From: SAR116 cluster alpha proteobacterium HIMB100
Lineage (GTDB): Bacteria > Pseudomonadota > Alphaproteobacteria > Puniceispirillales > Puniceispirillaceae
DNA length: 64,000 nucleotides
Direction: 5' to 3'
NCBI GenBank assembly: GCA_000238815.2
Contig: AFXB01000010.1
Location: 1,103,491-1,167,490, forward strand
In this document: in pieces, positions 1 to 9,357 of the stretch
Layout of the letters: each line of letters opens with the position of its first letter
How positions within the stretch are numbered: the stretch's first letter is position 1
The notes under the pieces: generated by a model
Told to the model about the DNA's origin: nothing
What the model saw: the letters and a program-made list of their open reading frames with translations, nothing else
Databases searched by the model: none
Made by a program: the position numbers and the translations under genes

Positions 1-147
1 GGCTATACTGTCAACCATCACAAAATTATTCCTCAGAGAGGCAGGACGCGACTTTTGCTTGGGGGAGTAGAAAAAGTTCTTGGTGAAATGTTTCCAAATC
101 TGTTCTCCTACGGCTCTTTACACGAAATAAGAATAGATGGAACATAG
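1..147 (+). CDS. C-terminal end of a probable SAM-dependent methyltransferase (partial)
   Basis: The window opens inside this reading frame, so only the last 48 codons are visible, ending at a TAG at 145-147. The segment EKVLGEMFPNLFSYGSLHEI resembles the tail of class I SAM-dependent methyltransferases found in polysaccharide clusters, where a hydrophobic LFPNLFAYQ-like strand ends the domain. The next gene, also a methyltransferase, starts 3 nt later, so the two are probably co-transcribed. The family call rests on a short tail only; the catalytic part lies outside the window. Confidence 0.5.
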   Translation, partial: GYTVNHHKIIPQRGRTRLLLGGVEKVLGEMFPNLFSYGSLHEIRIDGT

Positions 148-150
148 CTG

Positions 151-861
151 ATGGAAAAATTTCAGCCTGGTCCATCTAGGAAGGCCTCTTGGGAGAGATT
201 TTTTAATCTTTTTATCAAGAAAAATTGTAGAAGCATCACAAGAGAGCTGCAGTACGAGCATTTAAAAACTCTTAAGCTTGATGGGCGATTGCTTGACGTA
301 GGTGGTGGCGAACAAGCTGATTATCGGCAGTTTCTTAATTGCCTTTCCTATAAATCTGTAAATATTAACCCTGAGATGCAGCCTACTTGGCTAACACAGG
401 TAGGAGATAATTTCGATCATATTGATGAGCTCTTTGACTTTGTTATTTCTCTGAATACTTTTGAGCATGTTTTAGATGCGGAAAAACTTTTGAATAACGT
501 CTCTGCTGTTTTGCGGGATGGTGGCCGCTTTTATGCCGCAACACCCTTTTTGTATCCTGTTCATGGAAGTCCTGACGATTTCTTTAGGCCTACGGGCAGC
601 TGGTGGTTTGAGATATTGTCAAGAAATGGTTTTGAAGATATCAAAATCACTCCCTTGGTCTGGGGTCCTTTTACAACAGGTGCAACTTGTTCTGGTTTGC
701 CTGGACCTTTTAAAAGTTTGCGAACTTTAATTTCGTTGGTTCTCGATGTCGTATATGTGGGTTTAAAATTTAATGGACACGAACAAATCAACGGGCTGAA
801 TGGAACTAGCTTTCAGAATTGTGCCCTTTCCTATTTCATCGAGGCACAAAAATTTGAATAA
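151..861 (+). CDS. Class I SAM-dependent methyltransferase
   Basis: A 236-residue protein with a methyltransferase type 11/12 layout. Motif I (LLDVGGGE) is at residues 47-54, the acidic strand-2 region follows, FDFVISLNTFEHV is near 95-107, and LRDGGRFYAATPF (motif post-III) is near 121-133. It probably transfers a methyl group to a sugar or glycolipid intermediate in the cytoplasm; the acceptor cannot be read from the sequence. It starts 3 nt after the preceding partial methyltransferase and converges on the minus-strand glycosyltransferase downstream, with only 38 nt between the two stop codons. Confidence 0.8.
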   Translation: MEKFQPGPSRKASWERFFNLFIKKNCRSITRELQYEHLKTLKLDGRLLDVGGGEQADYRQFLNCLSYKSVNINPEMQPTWLTQVGDNFDHIDELFDFVISLNTFEHVLDAEKLLNNVSAVLRDGGRFYAATPFLYPVHGSPDDFFRPTGSWWFEILSRNGFEDIKITPLVWGPFTTGATCSGLPGPFKSLRTLISLVLDVVYVGLKFNGHEQINGLNGTSFQNCALSYFIEAQKFE

Positions 862-899
862 AAACTTTTCTTTACTAATAATTTTATAAGCTTAGTCTT

Positions 900-1982
900 C
901 TAATTATTGAGTACATCCATCCATGTTTTTTGCCAATTGTGAGTTGAATATTTTCGCGTGATACTTTTCGCATTTTTGGAAAACTCTCCCCATTGTTTTT
1001 GATTTCCTATTGCGTCAGTGATTGCGGATGCTAAATTCGAGGATGACACTTCACCTTCAACAACAATACCTCTTTTTTCATTTAGTAGTTGGGCTACTCC
1101 GCTAGTTTTTGAAAAGCCGATACAGAGTAGTCCATATGACAAAGCCTCAGCTAGTGCATTGGGGAAGCCTTCCCATTCAGAGGTCGTAACAAAAATAGTT
1201 GAGTTTTGATAATACGCGTTCACGGAGTGTGTGGACGGGAAAAATTTAATATTGTTATCTAAGCCAAGGCTTACTGCTAATTTTTCTAAGTTTGATTTTA
1301 GTGGTCCGTCACCTACTATTTTTAATGTCCAAGTCGGGTGGGCTCTTACAACTAAGGCAAAAGCTTGAAGTATGATGTCAATTCGTTTTTGTTTTGTTAA
1401 CCTTCCAACTGCTAAAATTGATTTTTCAGATAGATCTGAATATTCTTTAGGGTTGCGGATAGGGTTATGAACTGTAACGATTTTTTTCCTTAACCAAAAA
1501 GGGTAATCATTTTTGTATTCATCAAATTGGACTGTAATAATTTTCATGAAGCTAAGTAACAAAAAATTTACGTTCCATTTGCGATGGCTGGTAAAATTGT
1601 ACATCGTTAAAGAATTTCGTTCACTGCAGATGTGATGAATTCCGAGTCCAAAACTAGCAACTAAAAATCTAGCTAATATCCCGTGACTAAAACAAATAAT
1701 TTGGTCGACCTTGTTGCTAAGAATTGCCGACCTCATTTTGTAGAATAAGTTTATCCGTTGAGAAAAATTTATCCCTGAATGTGGCGTGCTTGCTCCCGCC
1801 CTGACCCATTCAACGTTTGGGTCCAGGTCAAAAAATGAGTTGGCATCGGGAAGATCAAAAGACAGTAATGTGACTTTTTTGCCAGTACGAACAAGATAAT
1901 TCGCTAGATAAACAATATTTCTCTCAAGGCCGCCAGCCATATTGTTTAGCGATATGGTACCTAATAGAATTGAATTGCCCAT
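900..1982 (-). CDS. Glycosyltransferase family 4 (GT4)
   Basis: A 360-residue GT-B glycosyltransferase. The N-terminal acceptor domain has a GGLERNIVYLANYL stretch near residues 17-30. The C-terminal nucleotide-sugar domain carries AVGRLTKQKRIDIILQAF near 190-208 and the EWEGFPNALAEAL E(x7)E signature near 273-285. Retaining GT4 enzymes transfer a sugar from a nucleotide donor to a lipid-linked glycan at the inner face of the inner membrane. It is the last gene of a minus-strand block of four glycosyltransferases (5156 down to 900). It resembles the block's first gene (4029-5156), sharing SERN/AERN and KKI..HNPI-type segments, which suggests duplication. Start is ATG. Confidence 0.85.
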   Translation of the reverse strand: MGNSILLGTISLNNMAGGLERNIVYLANYLVRTGKKVTLLSFDLPDANSFFDLDPNVEWVRAGASTPHSGINFSQRINLFYKMRSAILSNKVDQIICFSHGILARFLVASFGLGIHHICSERNSLTMYNFTSHRKWNVNFLLLSFMKIITVQFDEYKNDYPFWLRKKIVTVHNPIRNPKEYSDLSEKSILAVGRLTKQKRIDIILQAFALVVRAHPTWTLKIVGDGPLKSNLEKLAVSLGLDNNIKFFPSTHSVNAYYQNSTIFVTTSEWEGFPNALAEALSYGLLCIGFSKTSGVAQLLNEKRGIVVEGEVSSSNLASAITDAIGNQKQWGEFSKNAKSITRKYSTHNWQKTWMDVLNN

Positions 1983-2090
1983 TGCTTAATCCTAAGAAAT
2001 TTTCAAAAAATTAACGGAATCTATTATTAAATTCTCTAGTGCGTTTCCTTTTCCCAAAAGAGGGCGGATTTTTTGCATATCAAAGATGAT

Positions 2091-3041
2091 TTAAGTTTTT
2101 ATTTTGTTTTCGTGGTAGAGCCGTTTTGGACCCGTATCAAGTATATGAAGAAAAGTTCTAATAGGGTTTCGGAATGACAAGTTTATTAATTTTAGGAAAA
2201 ACCTAAAATATTTTTTTTCAAAATGATAAAACCTCAGTAGTGGCCAGTGATAGGAATGATAGAACAGCTGCTCTTTTAGAAGAAAAGCTTTATATTTTTC
2301 AGCTAGTTTTCTCTCAAATTGTAGGTTGACATGTTCTGACTTATCTTCTGACAGCGTCATAAATCTCGTTAGTAAAAATTCCTTACTTCCAACGAAATAA
2401 AACCCATTGAGGGCTAGTCTAACAGCTAGATCTAAATCTTCGACCCTACGAAATTTAGGATCAAAGCCCCCTACATTTTGGATGTTAGCAGTTCTAATCA
2501 TTAAGGCTGAAGTGGGCGTTCCAGCGCCATAAAAATATTTTTTATCTTTAATATTGCAGAGTATATATTTCGCGACTTTCGGCCCATGAGGTGGAGACAA
2601 ACATCTTGAACCGATTGCTGGGGAATGTGCCTTATACCCATTCTTGTAAACCCTGCATTCTGAGGCGTAGCAGGCAATATCTCTAGTCTTAAGTTTTTTT
2701 TCAAATTTTTGTATTGTCTCCAGTTGAATTCGCACTCGGCCGCTACTTGAAAAATCATCATCATCAAAAAACACTACGAATTTTCCTTTAGCGTTTTTTA
2801 TTGCTGTATCACGAGCGCCACCCGGCCCAGTATTTTCCTTATGCACTATGAGCCTAAATTTTTTCTTTTTCTGTAACGACTTAATTATTTCAGGCGAACA
2901 ATCTGTTGAACAATCATCAACGATGATTATCTCAAAATTTTTATAATCTTGAGCTAATGCGCTTGATAGCGCGCGCTCAATGGTGCTCTCAGCGTTAAAG
3001 CACAGGATACATATAGATACTAAAGGCAATTCTGATTTCAC
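2091..3041 (-). CDS. Glycosyltransferase family 2 (GT2)
   Basis: A 316-residue GT-A fold protein. It opens with PLVSICILCFNAESTIERAL, followed by IIIVDDCSTD near residues 38-47 and the metal/nucleotide-binding FFDDDD near 91-96. An EDLDLAVRL acceptor-site motif (ED) lies near 202. It uses a nucleotide-activated sugar and should be an inverting enzyme acting in the cytoplasm. The start is GTG, and its first four bases overlap the stop of the upstream GT2 gene (GTGA at 3038-3041), indicating translational coupling. It is a paralogue of that neighbour. Sugar specificity is unknown. Confidence 0.85.
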   Translation of the reverse strand: MKSELPLVSICILCFNAESTIERALSSALAQDYKNFEIIIVDDCSTDCSPEIIKSLQKKKKFRLIVHKENTGPGGARDTAIKNAKGKFVVFFDDDDFSSSGRVRIQLETIQKFEKKLKTRDIACYASECRVYKNGYKAHSPAIGSRCLSPPHGPKVAKYILCNIKDKKYFYGAGTPTSALMIRTANIQNVGGFDPKFRRVEDLDLAVRLALNGFYFVGSKEFLLTRFMTLSEDKSEHVNLQFERKLAEKYKAFLLKEQLFYHSYHWPLLRFYHFEKKYFRFFLKLINLSFRNPIRTFLHILDTGPKRLYHENKIKT

Positions 3042-4024
3042 TTTTCTCTCTTTGAAAATTTATCTATGTAAAATTTAGACATCTTCAGATTTAGCTTTAG
3101 ATTTGGAAGTGAGAGCCATATTCGCCTTGAGGTGTGTAATGGGTGCTTCAAGAATAATTTCAGCAAGGTAATGATAGCATCTTTGTATTTGTTTGATATC
3201 CAACTGAAGCGTATGTCAAGCCAATCCTTAGCCACACGAAATGGCATTTTCCTCTCAATGATATCCCTATGCTTGTTGATGAGATAGCGCCAGTTAGTCG
3301 CCTCTAATTCTACCCTTTTTTCATCTCCATTTGTCATCCTCTGCAAAACAAGAGGTGCATCAAGCCCAATAAAAATCGCGCCTCTTTCTGCAGCTCTTAT
3401 ACTGAAGTCCGTATCTTCACTACGTGTCAAATTTTCATCAAACCCATTTAATAATTTATAAGTTGAGACGCGTGCCATTTGAACACATGTCGGACAAGCG
3501 CCCTTTAAATTTACATTTTTGGTTCCTGTTAAGATTGCTTCGCTAATCTCAGGCCCGCTTATTCCGGTTTTCCTAGCAGCGTGCCCAAGGGCTGGCTGGT
3601 ATAATATATCATTAGAGGCATATTCAACATATCGAGCTGAATGACATATAACAATCTGTGATTTGTAATCCTTCTCTGCTTGTTTGATCGCGTTCAATTG
3701 AAGCTTTATTCTGTGTGATTCACTTTCATCATCATCGTCAAAAAATGCTATAAAATCAGTTTTGGAATTTTGAATAATCGAATTTCGTGTTGTGGCTACC
3801 CCACAATTTCTTTTGTGGCGCATGGTTGTGATTTTAGGATATTTAGAAGACAGTGCTGTTATAATCTCATAAGTATGGTCGGATGAGCAATCGTCCACTA
3901 TCAGGATTTCACAATTTATATAATCTTGCGAAATTGCAGAGAGGACAGCTTTTTCAATTGTATCTTCACAATTGTAAGCTGTAATCCCAAGTGTCACTGT
4001 TTCGTCGGTTTTTTGATTAGCCAT
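3038..4024 (-). CDS. Glycosyltransferase family 2 (GT2)
   Basis: A 328-residue GT-A glycosyltransferase with the same plan as its downstream neighbour. It has VTLGITAYNCEDTIEKAV at the N-terminus, LIVDDCSSDHTYEI near residues 40-53, FIAFFDDDDESESHRI near 91-106 and a TRSEDTDFSIRAAERG catalytic ED region near 202-217. ATG start, four bases after the stop of the upstream GT4 gene on the same strand; its own stop overlaps the next start. The two GT2 genes look like an old tandem duplication, diverged enough to have different acceptors or donors. Confidence 0.85.
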   Translation of the reverse strand: MANQKTDETVTLGITAYNCEDTIEKAVLSAISQDYINCEILIVDDCSSDHTYEIITALSSKYPKITTMRHKRNCGVATTRNSIIQNSKTDFIAFFDDDDESESHRIKLQLNAIKQAEKDYKSQIVICHSARYVEYASNDILYQPALGHAARKTGISGPEISEAILTGTKNVNLKGACPTCVQMARVSTYKLLNGFDENLTRSEDTDFSIRAAERGAIFIGLDAPLVLQRMTNGDEKRVELEATNWRYLINKHRDIIERKMPFRVAKDWLDIRFSWISNKYKDAIITLLKLFLKHPLHTSRRIWLSLPNLKLNLKMSKFYIDKFSKREK

Positions 4025-4028
4025 GGCA

Positions 4029-5156
4029 TCATTGCTTAGAAATGAGGCGATGCCACTGATGGTAAATCATCTTCTCATTTTGTGCTAGGGCTCTTGCCTT
4101 TGCAGCTCTACCCATTTTAGCTAGCTGCTCCTTGTTACTCATGGCATCCTGAAGTGACAGGGCTAGCTCATCTTCGGTCATATCAGACACGATCCAGCCT
4201 GTTTTCTTATGTTCAATGAGTTCATTCACCCCATCTACATCAAAGCCTATAGCGGGTAATCCGTGTGCCATTGCCTCTGTAAGAGAATTTGGGCATCCTT
4301 CCCAAAGAGATGGAATTACGAACAAGTCAGCTTCTAGGTATAGTCTGCTGACATCTAATCTTGAAGGAAGAATTGAAATACGATCTGATACTTTTGACTC
4401 TGAGGCACAACGGATAAGGCAGTTCCTTGCCTCTCCATCACCAATTATTTTAAGTCGCCAATCTGGAAAAATTTCAGATAAACTGATGAATGCGTTCAAC
4501 AGCATCTTTGGCTGTTTTTGGATAGGGTCTAACCTGCCAACAAATAACATCTGGTGATTATTTTTGTGAGAAGCTCCCGGAAGTGCCTGGCTTCTCTGTG
4601 CAAATATTGGATTTCGAATTATGCGAATCTTTTTATGTAAAAATTTTGGATATCCCGTTCTGAAGCTCTCAAACTGTAATATGACTTGCTTGCAGAAAAG
4701 TAGTGACAAATAACACATCCATCGCCCGATAAATGAATATTTTATATTATACAACGAAGGTCCATTACGTTCTGCAGCTATAAGCTGGGCATTCGATAAC
4801 AAAGCGCTTAAAATTACAACCTTATTATTTGCTACGACAAAGCCGATTAGTGTTTTTATTTTGTGTTGTCTTAACGTTTTTATCAGACGCAGCAGGCGCA
4901 CGAACTTATTGAAGCGGCAACTATGCGTTCCAAGCTTATGCCAAAATATATTTTCCGGTATTTTATAAAACGGTAGGTCATCGCAATTGTCCCAGGTGAT
5001 AATGTGGACATTATGTCCTGTGCTTGACAGATTTTGCGATAGGAGAATGAGTTGCTTTTCAGCGCCACCTGCCCTACCACAAACAGAGGAGAAATAAAGA
5101 GCTACATTTTTTTTTCTGATTGGTTTCCCAAGTGGCTGCGTGGCTGGTTCCACCAT
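4029..5156 (-). CDS. Glycosyltransferase family 4 (GT4)
   Basis: A 375-residue GT-B protein, first gene of the minus-strand block. The acceptor domain contains GRAGGAEKQLILLSQNL near residues 27-43. The donor domain contains MLFVGRLDPIQKQPKMLLNA near 203-222 and IPSLWEGCPNSLTEAMAHG near 287-305, a complete E(x7)E signature, then GVNELI. Its promoter should lie in 5157-5385, the gap shared with the divergent methyltransferase gene. It resembles the protein of 900-1982 along its whole length. Acceptor and donor are unknown. Confidence 0.85.
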   Translation of the reverse strand: MVEPATQPLGKPIRKKNVALYFSSVCGRAGGAEKQLILLSQNLSSTGHNVHIITWDNCDDLPFYKIPENIFWHKLGTHSCRFNKFVRLLRLIKTLRQHKIKTLIGFVVANNKVVILSALLSNAQLIAAERNGPSLYNIKYSFIGRWMCYLSLLFCKQVILQFESFRTGYPKFLHKKIRIIRNPIFAQRSQALPGASHKNNHQMLFVGRLDPIQKQPKMLLNAFISLSEIFPDWRLKIIGDGEARNCLIRCASESKVSDRISILPSRLDVSRLYLEADLFVIPSLWEGCPNSLTEAMAHGLPAIGFDVDGVNELIEHKKTGWIVSDMTEDELALSLQDAMSNKEQLAKMGRAAKARALAQNEKMIYHQWHRLISKQ

Positions 5157-5385
5157 AATGTTTCCTAAATTAGGTTCAGCTTTCTTTAATTTGTACAGTT
5201 GTTTGGATCTAATGGCTAAGCAAATGAAAATCTCTGGCTCTCTAGACTTTTAACTTCTAACTTGTCTGGACTGAAGTTCTATTATTGTAAGTTTAGTGGA
5301 ACTAACGATTTTTTGTTGATGAAATAATTTCTGATATTGGTTTAATGAAATTTCAATACCGAAGAATGAGCTCAGAGTGTCACAT

Positions 5386-6072
5386 ATGCTAATTCATAAA
5401 ATAAAAAAGATGATACCTTCATTTTTGCGGGTGTATCTTAGGAGATTGTCTAAGCTTGTAAAGTATAGACTAAGGTACTTCATATTAAGGCAAGCGGCCA
5501 CAAAAGATAATCATATCAATTTAATTCTTGGAGCAGCTGAGACCTCCCAGAAGGGTTGGTATTCAACAAATTATGAATGGTTTGATATCTCGAAATCAAA
5601 TGATTGGGATAGAATTTTTAATGGAAAAGTCATCGTAAAAAAAATGGTTGCTGAACACGTATTTGAACATTTGACGGCAGATCAAATGTCAGCGGCTTTA
5701 TCTCTTGCCCATCAACATCTCATTCCTGGAGGTAAATTGCGTATCGCTGTTCCAGATGGGTATAACCCAAACTCAATTTACAGAGCACATGTTGACGTGG
5801 GGGGAATTGGCGCAGATGCAAGCGATCATAAGCAGTTATTGAATTGCGATATCTTAAGAGAAGCGCTAATTCATGCTGGGTTTCAATCTACTCTTCTGGA
5901 AGGATATTCGAGTTCGGGAGAGTTGGTTTCAAATGCTATTTGTGAGCAAGACGGTTTTATTTTGCGTTCAAGAGCTAATCCAAAAGAGATTAAGGCTCAA
6001 GGCTGGGATTTTCCTAACTCAAAAACGTCGCTGATCATTGACGCAATAAAATTAACAAAGCTCCCTTCATAG
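5386..6072 (+). CDS. SAM-dependent methyltransferase-like protein
   Basis: A protein of about 228 residues. A basic N-terminal stretch of about 50 residues (KIKKMIPSFLRVYLRRLSK) may sit on the membrane. It is followed by a reduced class I methyltransferase core: NLILGAAETSQKGWYSTN, WFDISKSNDW, MVAEHVFEHL and LIPGGKLRIAVPDG. The glycine-rich motif I is atypical (LGAAET). Proteins of this type are often annotated as methyltransferases acting on sugars or lipid-linked saccharides. ATG at 5386 is chosen; an in-frame GTG at 5377 is an alternative. It stands alone, with 263 nt before the next gene. Confidence 0.65.
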   Translation: MLIHKIKKMIPSFLRVYLRRLSKLVKYRLRYFILRQAATKDNHINLILGAAETSQKGWYSTNYEWFDISKSNDWDRIFNGKVIVKKMVAEHVFEHLTADQMSAALSLAHQHLIPGGKLRIAVPDGYNPNSIYRAHVDVGGIGADASDHKQLLNCDILREALIHAGFQSTLLEGYSSSGELVSNAICEQDGFILRSRANPKEIKAQGWDFPNSKTSLIIDAIKLTKLPS

Positions 6073-6335
6073 TTTTGGACCCGTGAAGTATAGACTGCAG
6101 GACCGGCTGCGTTTAGATGAACATGTAATTTGTGAGATGTCCTGACTAATTTTTCTTCTCTTTCTTTTGAGACACAATTGTTACAAACTCCAACAGTACC
6201 CTACCGTGAAATGACCTCCTACAAAAAACTATTTACCGTGGTCAAGGATTAAGTAATTTGAGAAAATAGCTGGTTAATTCTTAGTCGATAGAATAAGTTA
6301 AGCGAAATTCTTGCAGAGGAGCTTTTGGATACCAT

Positions 6336-7430
6336 ATGAGACTTGTTTTTTGTATTCAATATCTCGATGGTATCTCTGGTGGTGCTGAACGGGTGTTAGC
6401 ATCTGTAGCAAACGGACTGGTCAAGAGAGGTTACGATATCGATATCGTGACTTTTGACAGGAGCGGCGCGAAGAGTTTCTATAACTTGTCTGATCAAGTC
6501 CGGTTGCATCAGTTAGGGGGATGCGGCTCCATGCTGCCATCACGACCAGTTAGAATATTTAAAATGATGAGGTGCGCGAGGAACTTGCATCCGGATTTGG
6601 TATTTGCGTTCTTACCTTCAACTTTTGTCCTGTTATCATTTTATTTTTGGCCCACCAATATCAAGCTCGTGTGCTGCGAGCATATTCTGAGGGAATGGTA
6701 TAAAGGGCAGTTATTCAAATATATAATGGTATCTTTAGCTGGAAACTTATCTTCTGGGGTCACGTTTTTGTCTGAGGCCATAGCTCGTGATTATACATTG
6801 ATTTTTAATAAGAAAAAAATCATTCTTCGCAATCCAGTGCGTGAGATAAAGAAAAAGGCACAGCCTTTAGCTAACCAGAAAAAGAATTTCACGATGTTGG
6901 CAGTTGGAAGGTTGGTTGAATTTAAGGACCACAAAACGCTCATAGATGCATTCAGTTTTATTGCAGACGAATTTCCAAATTGGCGTTTGAAAATTATCGG
7001 TGAAGGTCACCTGCGGGGGGGTCTCGATCATCAGATTTCTGCTTACAGGATGGAAGATAAAATTCAAATTCAAACTGCAACACATGAAATTGAAGCCGAA
7101 TATGCCGATGCAGACCTTTTTGTTATCCCCTCACTTTATGAAGGCTTTGGCTTAGTCACAGCTGAAGCCCTGTCAGCAGGGTTGCCATGCGTAGGGTTCA
7201 AGGATTGTGAAGGTACAAACAAAATCATAAAAAACGATATAAATGGTGTGTTGGTAGAGGCAACCGAAAATCGCGCTGAGGCTTTAGCAGATGCATTAAG
7301 TAGGCTTTTGCGCGATGAAAAAAAAATGAGCGATATGGGCAAAGAGGGATTGAAACGGCCAGAATATTTTGAATTGGATTATGTTTTAGATCGATGGGAA
7401 GAAACAATAAATTCCGTTTTGAAGTCTTGA
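6336..7430 (+). CDS. Glycosyltransferase family 4 (GT4)
   Basis: A 364-residue GT-B enzyme. The N-terminus reads YLDGISGGAERVLASVANGL (acceptor domain). AVGRLVEFKDHKTLIDAF is near residues 189-206 and IPSLYEGFGLVTAEALSAG near 266-284, a clear E(x7)E motif, followed by GTNKII. It transfers a sugar from a nucleotide donor to a growing glycan; specificity cannot be read. It has its own 263 nt upstream gap and leads a plus-strand run through 10568. A purine-rich AGAGGAG lies upstream of the ATG but is spaced rather far from it. Confidence 0.85.
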   Translation: MRLVFCIQYLDGISGGAERVLASVANGLVKRGYDIDIVTFDRSGAKSFYNLSDQVRLHQLGGCGSMLPSRPVRIFKMMRCARNLHPDLVFAFLPSTFVLLSFYFWPTNIKLVCCEHILREWYKGQLFKYIMVSLAGNLSSGVTFLSEAIARDYTLIFNKKKIILRNPVREIKKKAQPLANQKKNFTMLAVGRLVEFKDHKTLIDAFSFIADEFPNWRLKIIGEGHLRGGLDHQISAYRMEDKIQIQTATHEIEAEYADADLFVIPSLYEGFGLVTAEALSAGLPCVGFKDCEGTNKIIKNDINGVLVEATENRAEALADALSRLLRDEKKMSDMGKEGLKRPEYFELDYVLDRWEETINSVLKS

Positions 7431-7478
7431 ACTCTTAGAAGAACACAATGACAGACACCTACAGAGGCACGTTATTCA

Positions 7479-8234
7479 ATGAGTAATAAAGCACGTTCGA
7501 AATTTGTGCGAATTTACAAACAGTTTTTCGGTTATCCCTCATTGCAATTATCGTCGACTGATTATGATGCATATTGGGAAAAAAAGCGTGGCGAACATAT
7601 GGGCACGCTTAATGCGTTTCAGCATAAGCGCGTTGAGTTTGTGGCTAGCAGAATTAAAGAGGGCACACGAATTCTAGATTTTGGTGCTGGCGATGGTGCC
7701 GTTCTGATGGCCTTGCAACGCAAAAAAAAATTCCATCCGATCGCTGTTGATATCTCGGCCAAAGCAATTTCTTTTCTGAAGTCTAATGGTATTGATGCAA
7801 TCCACATCGACCCAACATCGACCGATTACATTGACCATCTGCCGCAAGCTGATTACATTCTCTTGCTCGAGGTATTAGAGCACATGCAGAATCCTGAAAA
7901 ATTTTTGCTGGCAATGAGAGATAAATGCAAGGAATCGATTTTTTTCAGCTTTCCGAATACAGGTTATTTCACCTACCGACTTCGAATGTTGTTTGGCCGT
8001 TTTCCTATCCAATGGCGAACCCATCCAGGTGAACATCTGCGGTATTGGACCTTGGCCGACTTGAAGTGGTGGTTGGCTGAACTCAACATTGCTCAACATT
8101 GCCAGATCAAATGCTATTTGGGTCCGAATATTCTGCGGGCGTTATGGCCGTCTCTTTTCGCGGCTGCCTTCATTGTTGAGTTTAAAATGGTGCAGGAAGA
8201 CACATCAGGACGTAGACAGGATGAAACCGGGTAG
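7479..8234 (+). CDS. Class I SAM-dependent methyltransferase
   Basis: A 251-residue protein with a canonical methyltransferase core: RILDFGAGDGAVLMAL (motif I, near residues 64-79), PIAVDISAKAISFL (strand 2), DYILLLEVLEHM (motif II, near 124-135) and CKESIFFSFPNTG (post-motif). The pattern is that of methyltransferase types 11/12 and 23, common in O-antigen and exopolysaccharide clusters. Its last 14 bases overlap the following glycosyltransferase gene, so translation is probably coupled. The substrate is likely a glycan or lipid intermediate, which is inference. Confidence 0.8.
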   Translation: MSNKARSKFVRIYKQFFGYPSLQLSSTDYDAYWEKKRGEHMGTLNAFQHKRVEFVASRIKEGTRILDFGAGDGAVLMALQRKKKFHPIAVDISAKAISFLKSNGIDAIHIDPTSTDYIDHLPQADYILLLEVLEHMQNPEKFLLAMRDKCKESIFFSFPNTGYFTYRLRMLFGRFPIQWRTHPGEHLRYWTLADLKWWLAELNIAQHCQIKCYLGPNILRALWPSLFAAAFIVEFKMVQEDTSGRRQDETG

Positions 8235-9357
8235 GCGGCCAGAAATATGGTATGTGTCACGCACACGCATCGATGCAGAGAGCGCTCAAGCAATGCAAGT
8301 CAACGATATGCTTGCCGCCTTGCATCATCATCCTGGACTTACCTTAAAAGCGACTGTGGCAGTTCGCAAAGACTTACCGGTAAATATAACTGACTTTGCT
8401 GTTTCCTCAATTCGCTCGTCCCTTCTGGGCAAAACATTTTATATTTACTTTGCGTTTCGGTTTGTCTGTCAAATTTTGGCAAGCACGTCTCCGCAAGCAA
8501 TTGTTTATTCCCGAGACATTTTGAATGTGTTTTTTGCCTTGTTGTTCGGCTTAAGAGCTGTTTATGAAATGCATCAGCCGCTCCGGTCGAAAGCAAGCCG
8601 CGTTCTTTTTAGGCTTTCTATCAAAATCTGGCCGCATAAGTTCAAGGTTGTTGTGATCAGCGGCCCCCTTTCTGCATATTTAGAAAATGAATTCATGTGC
8701 CCTGGGGAGAAAATTCTTGTTGCCCATGATGGCGTTGATATAAACTGGTACGAATGTGCGAAGGCGAAATCCTCTGTTTCGTATTTGAGAGAACAAGAAC
8801 AAATCCCCAAAGACATCAAAATCATAATGCACACTGGCTCTATCTATAAGGGCGGTATCGGCGCTGTTTTGGATGTGTTATCCCGTTATCCGCAATTCTG
8901 GTTTGTTCATATTGGGGGGACTAAAGAGGACTGCAGTATTCTTCAGCAGAAAGCCCAATTATCCGGCCTGAGTAATATCAGCGTGTTTCCCCAAAAGGCA
9001 AAAGATACCATCCCAGCCTATCACGCTCAGTCTGATTTTCTGATTTATATTATTGGCCAACAATCTGGATTAAGCCGCTACACATCCCCTTTAAAGCTGT
9101 TTGAATACATGGTCTCTGGTCAACCCGTGATTTATGCTTCAACATCATCTGTGGATGAGGTTATAACCCCGGATTTTGGGTATGACTTTATCCCTGATGA
9201 TATAGGCAGTTTGAATGCTGTATTTGAAAAGGTGCTCTCTACACCGACTGAAGGGCGCAAAAAAGCGGCCGCTTCTTACGACCATGTGTCTCAGCAATAT
9301 ACGTGGCATCATAGGGTTTCACGCATCTGTGATATGATAAAGAACTGGGAGACGTGA
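8221..9357 (+). CDS. Glycosyltransferase family 4 (GT4)
   Basis: A 378-residue GT-B protein. ATG at 8221 is chosen because it gives a normal N-terminus (RRPEIWYVSRTRIDAESAQA) and only 14 bases of overlap with the upstream gene; the frame stays open further upstream but that part does not look coding. The donor domain shows IIMHTGSIYKGGIGAVLDV and SRYTSPLKLFEYMVSGQPVI, the latter being the GT4 substrate-loop region, though the usual EGFG is replaced by a LFEYM-type motif seen in a GT4 subset. It ends in a GTGA overlap with the next glycosyltransferase. Confidence 0.75.
   Translation: MKPGRRPEIWYVSRTRIDAESAQAMQVNDMLAALHHHPGLTLKATVAVRKDLPVNITDFAVSSIRSSLLGKTFYIYFAFRFVCQILASTSPQAIVYSRDILNVFFALLFGLRAVYEMHQPLRSKASRVLFRLSIKIWPHKFKVVVISGPLSAYLENEFMCPGEKILVAHDGVDINWYECAKAKSSVSYLREQEQIPKDIKIIMHTGSIYKGGIGAVLDVLSRYPQFWFVHIGGTKEDCSILQQKAQLSGLSNISVFPQKAKDTIPAYHAQSDFLIYIIGQQSGLSRYTSPLKLFEYMVSGQPVIYASTSSVDEVITPDFGYDFIPDDIGSLNAVFEKVLSTPTEGRKKAAASYDHVSQQYTWHHRVSRICDMIKNWET

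Noticed and set aside
876..908. AT-rich inverted repeat (TAATAATT/AATTATT) between the convergent methyltransferase and GT4 genes
   Set aside because: The stem is all A/T and short, with no T-run; too weak to call a terminator.
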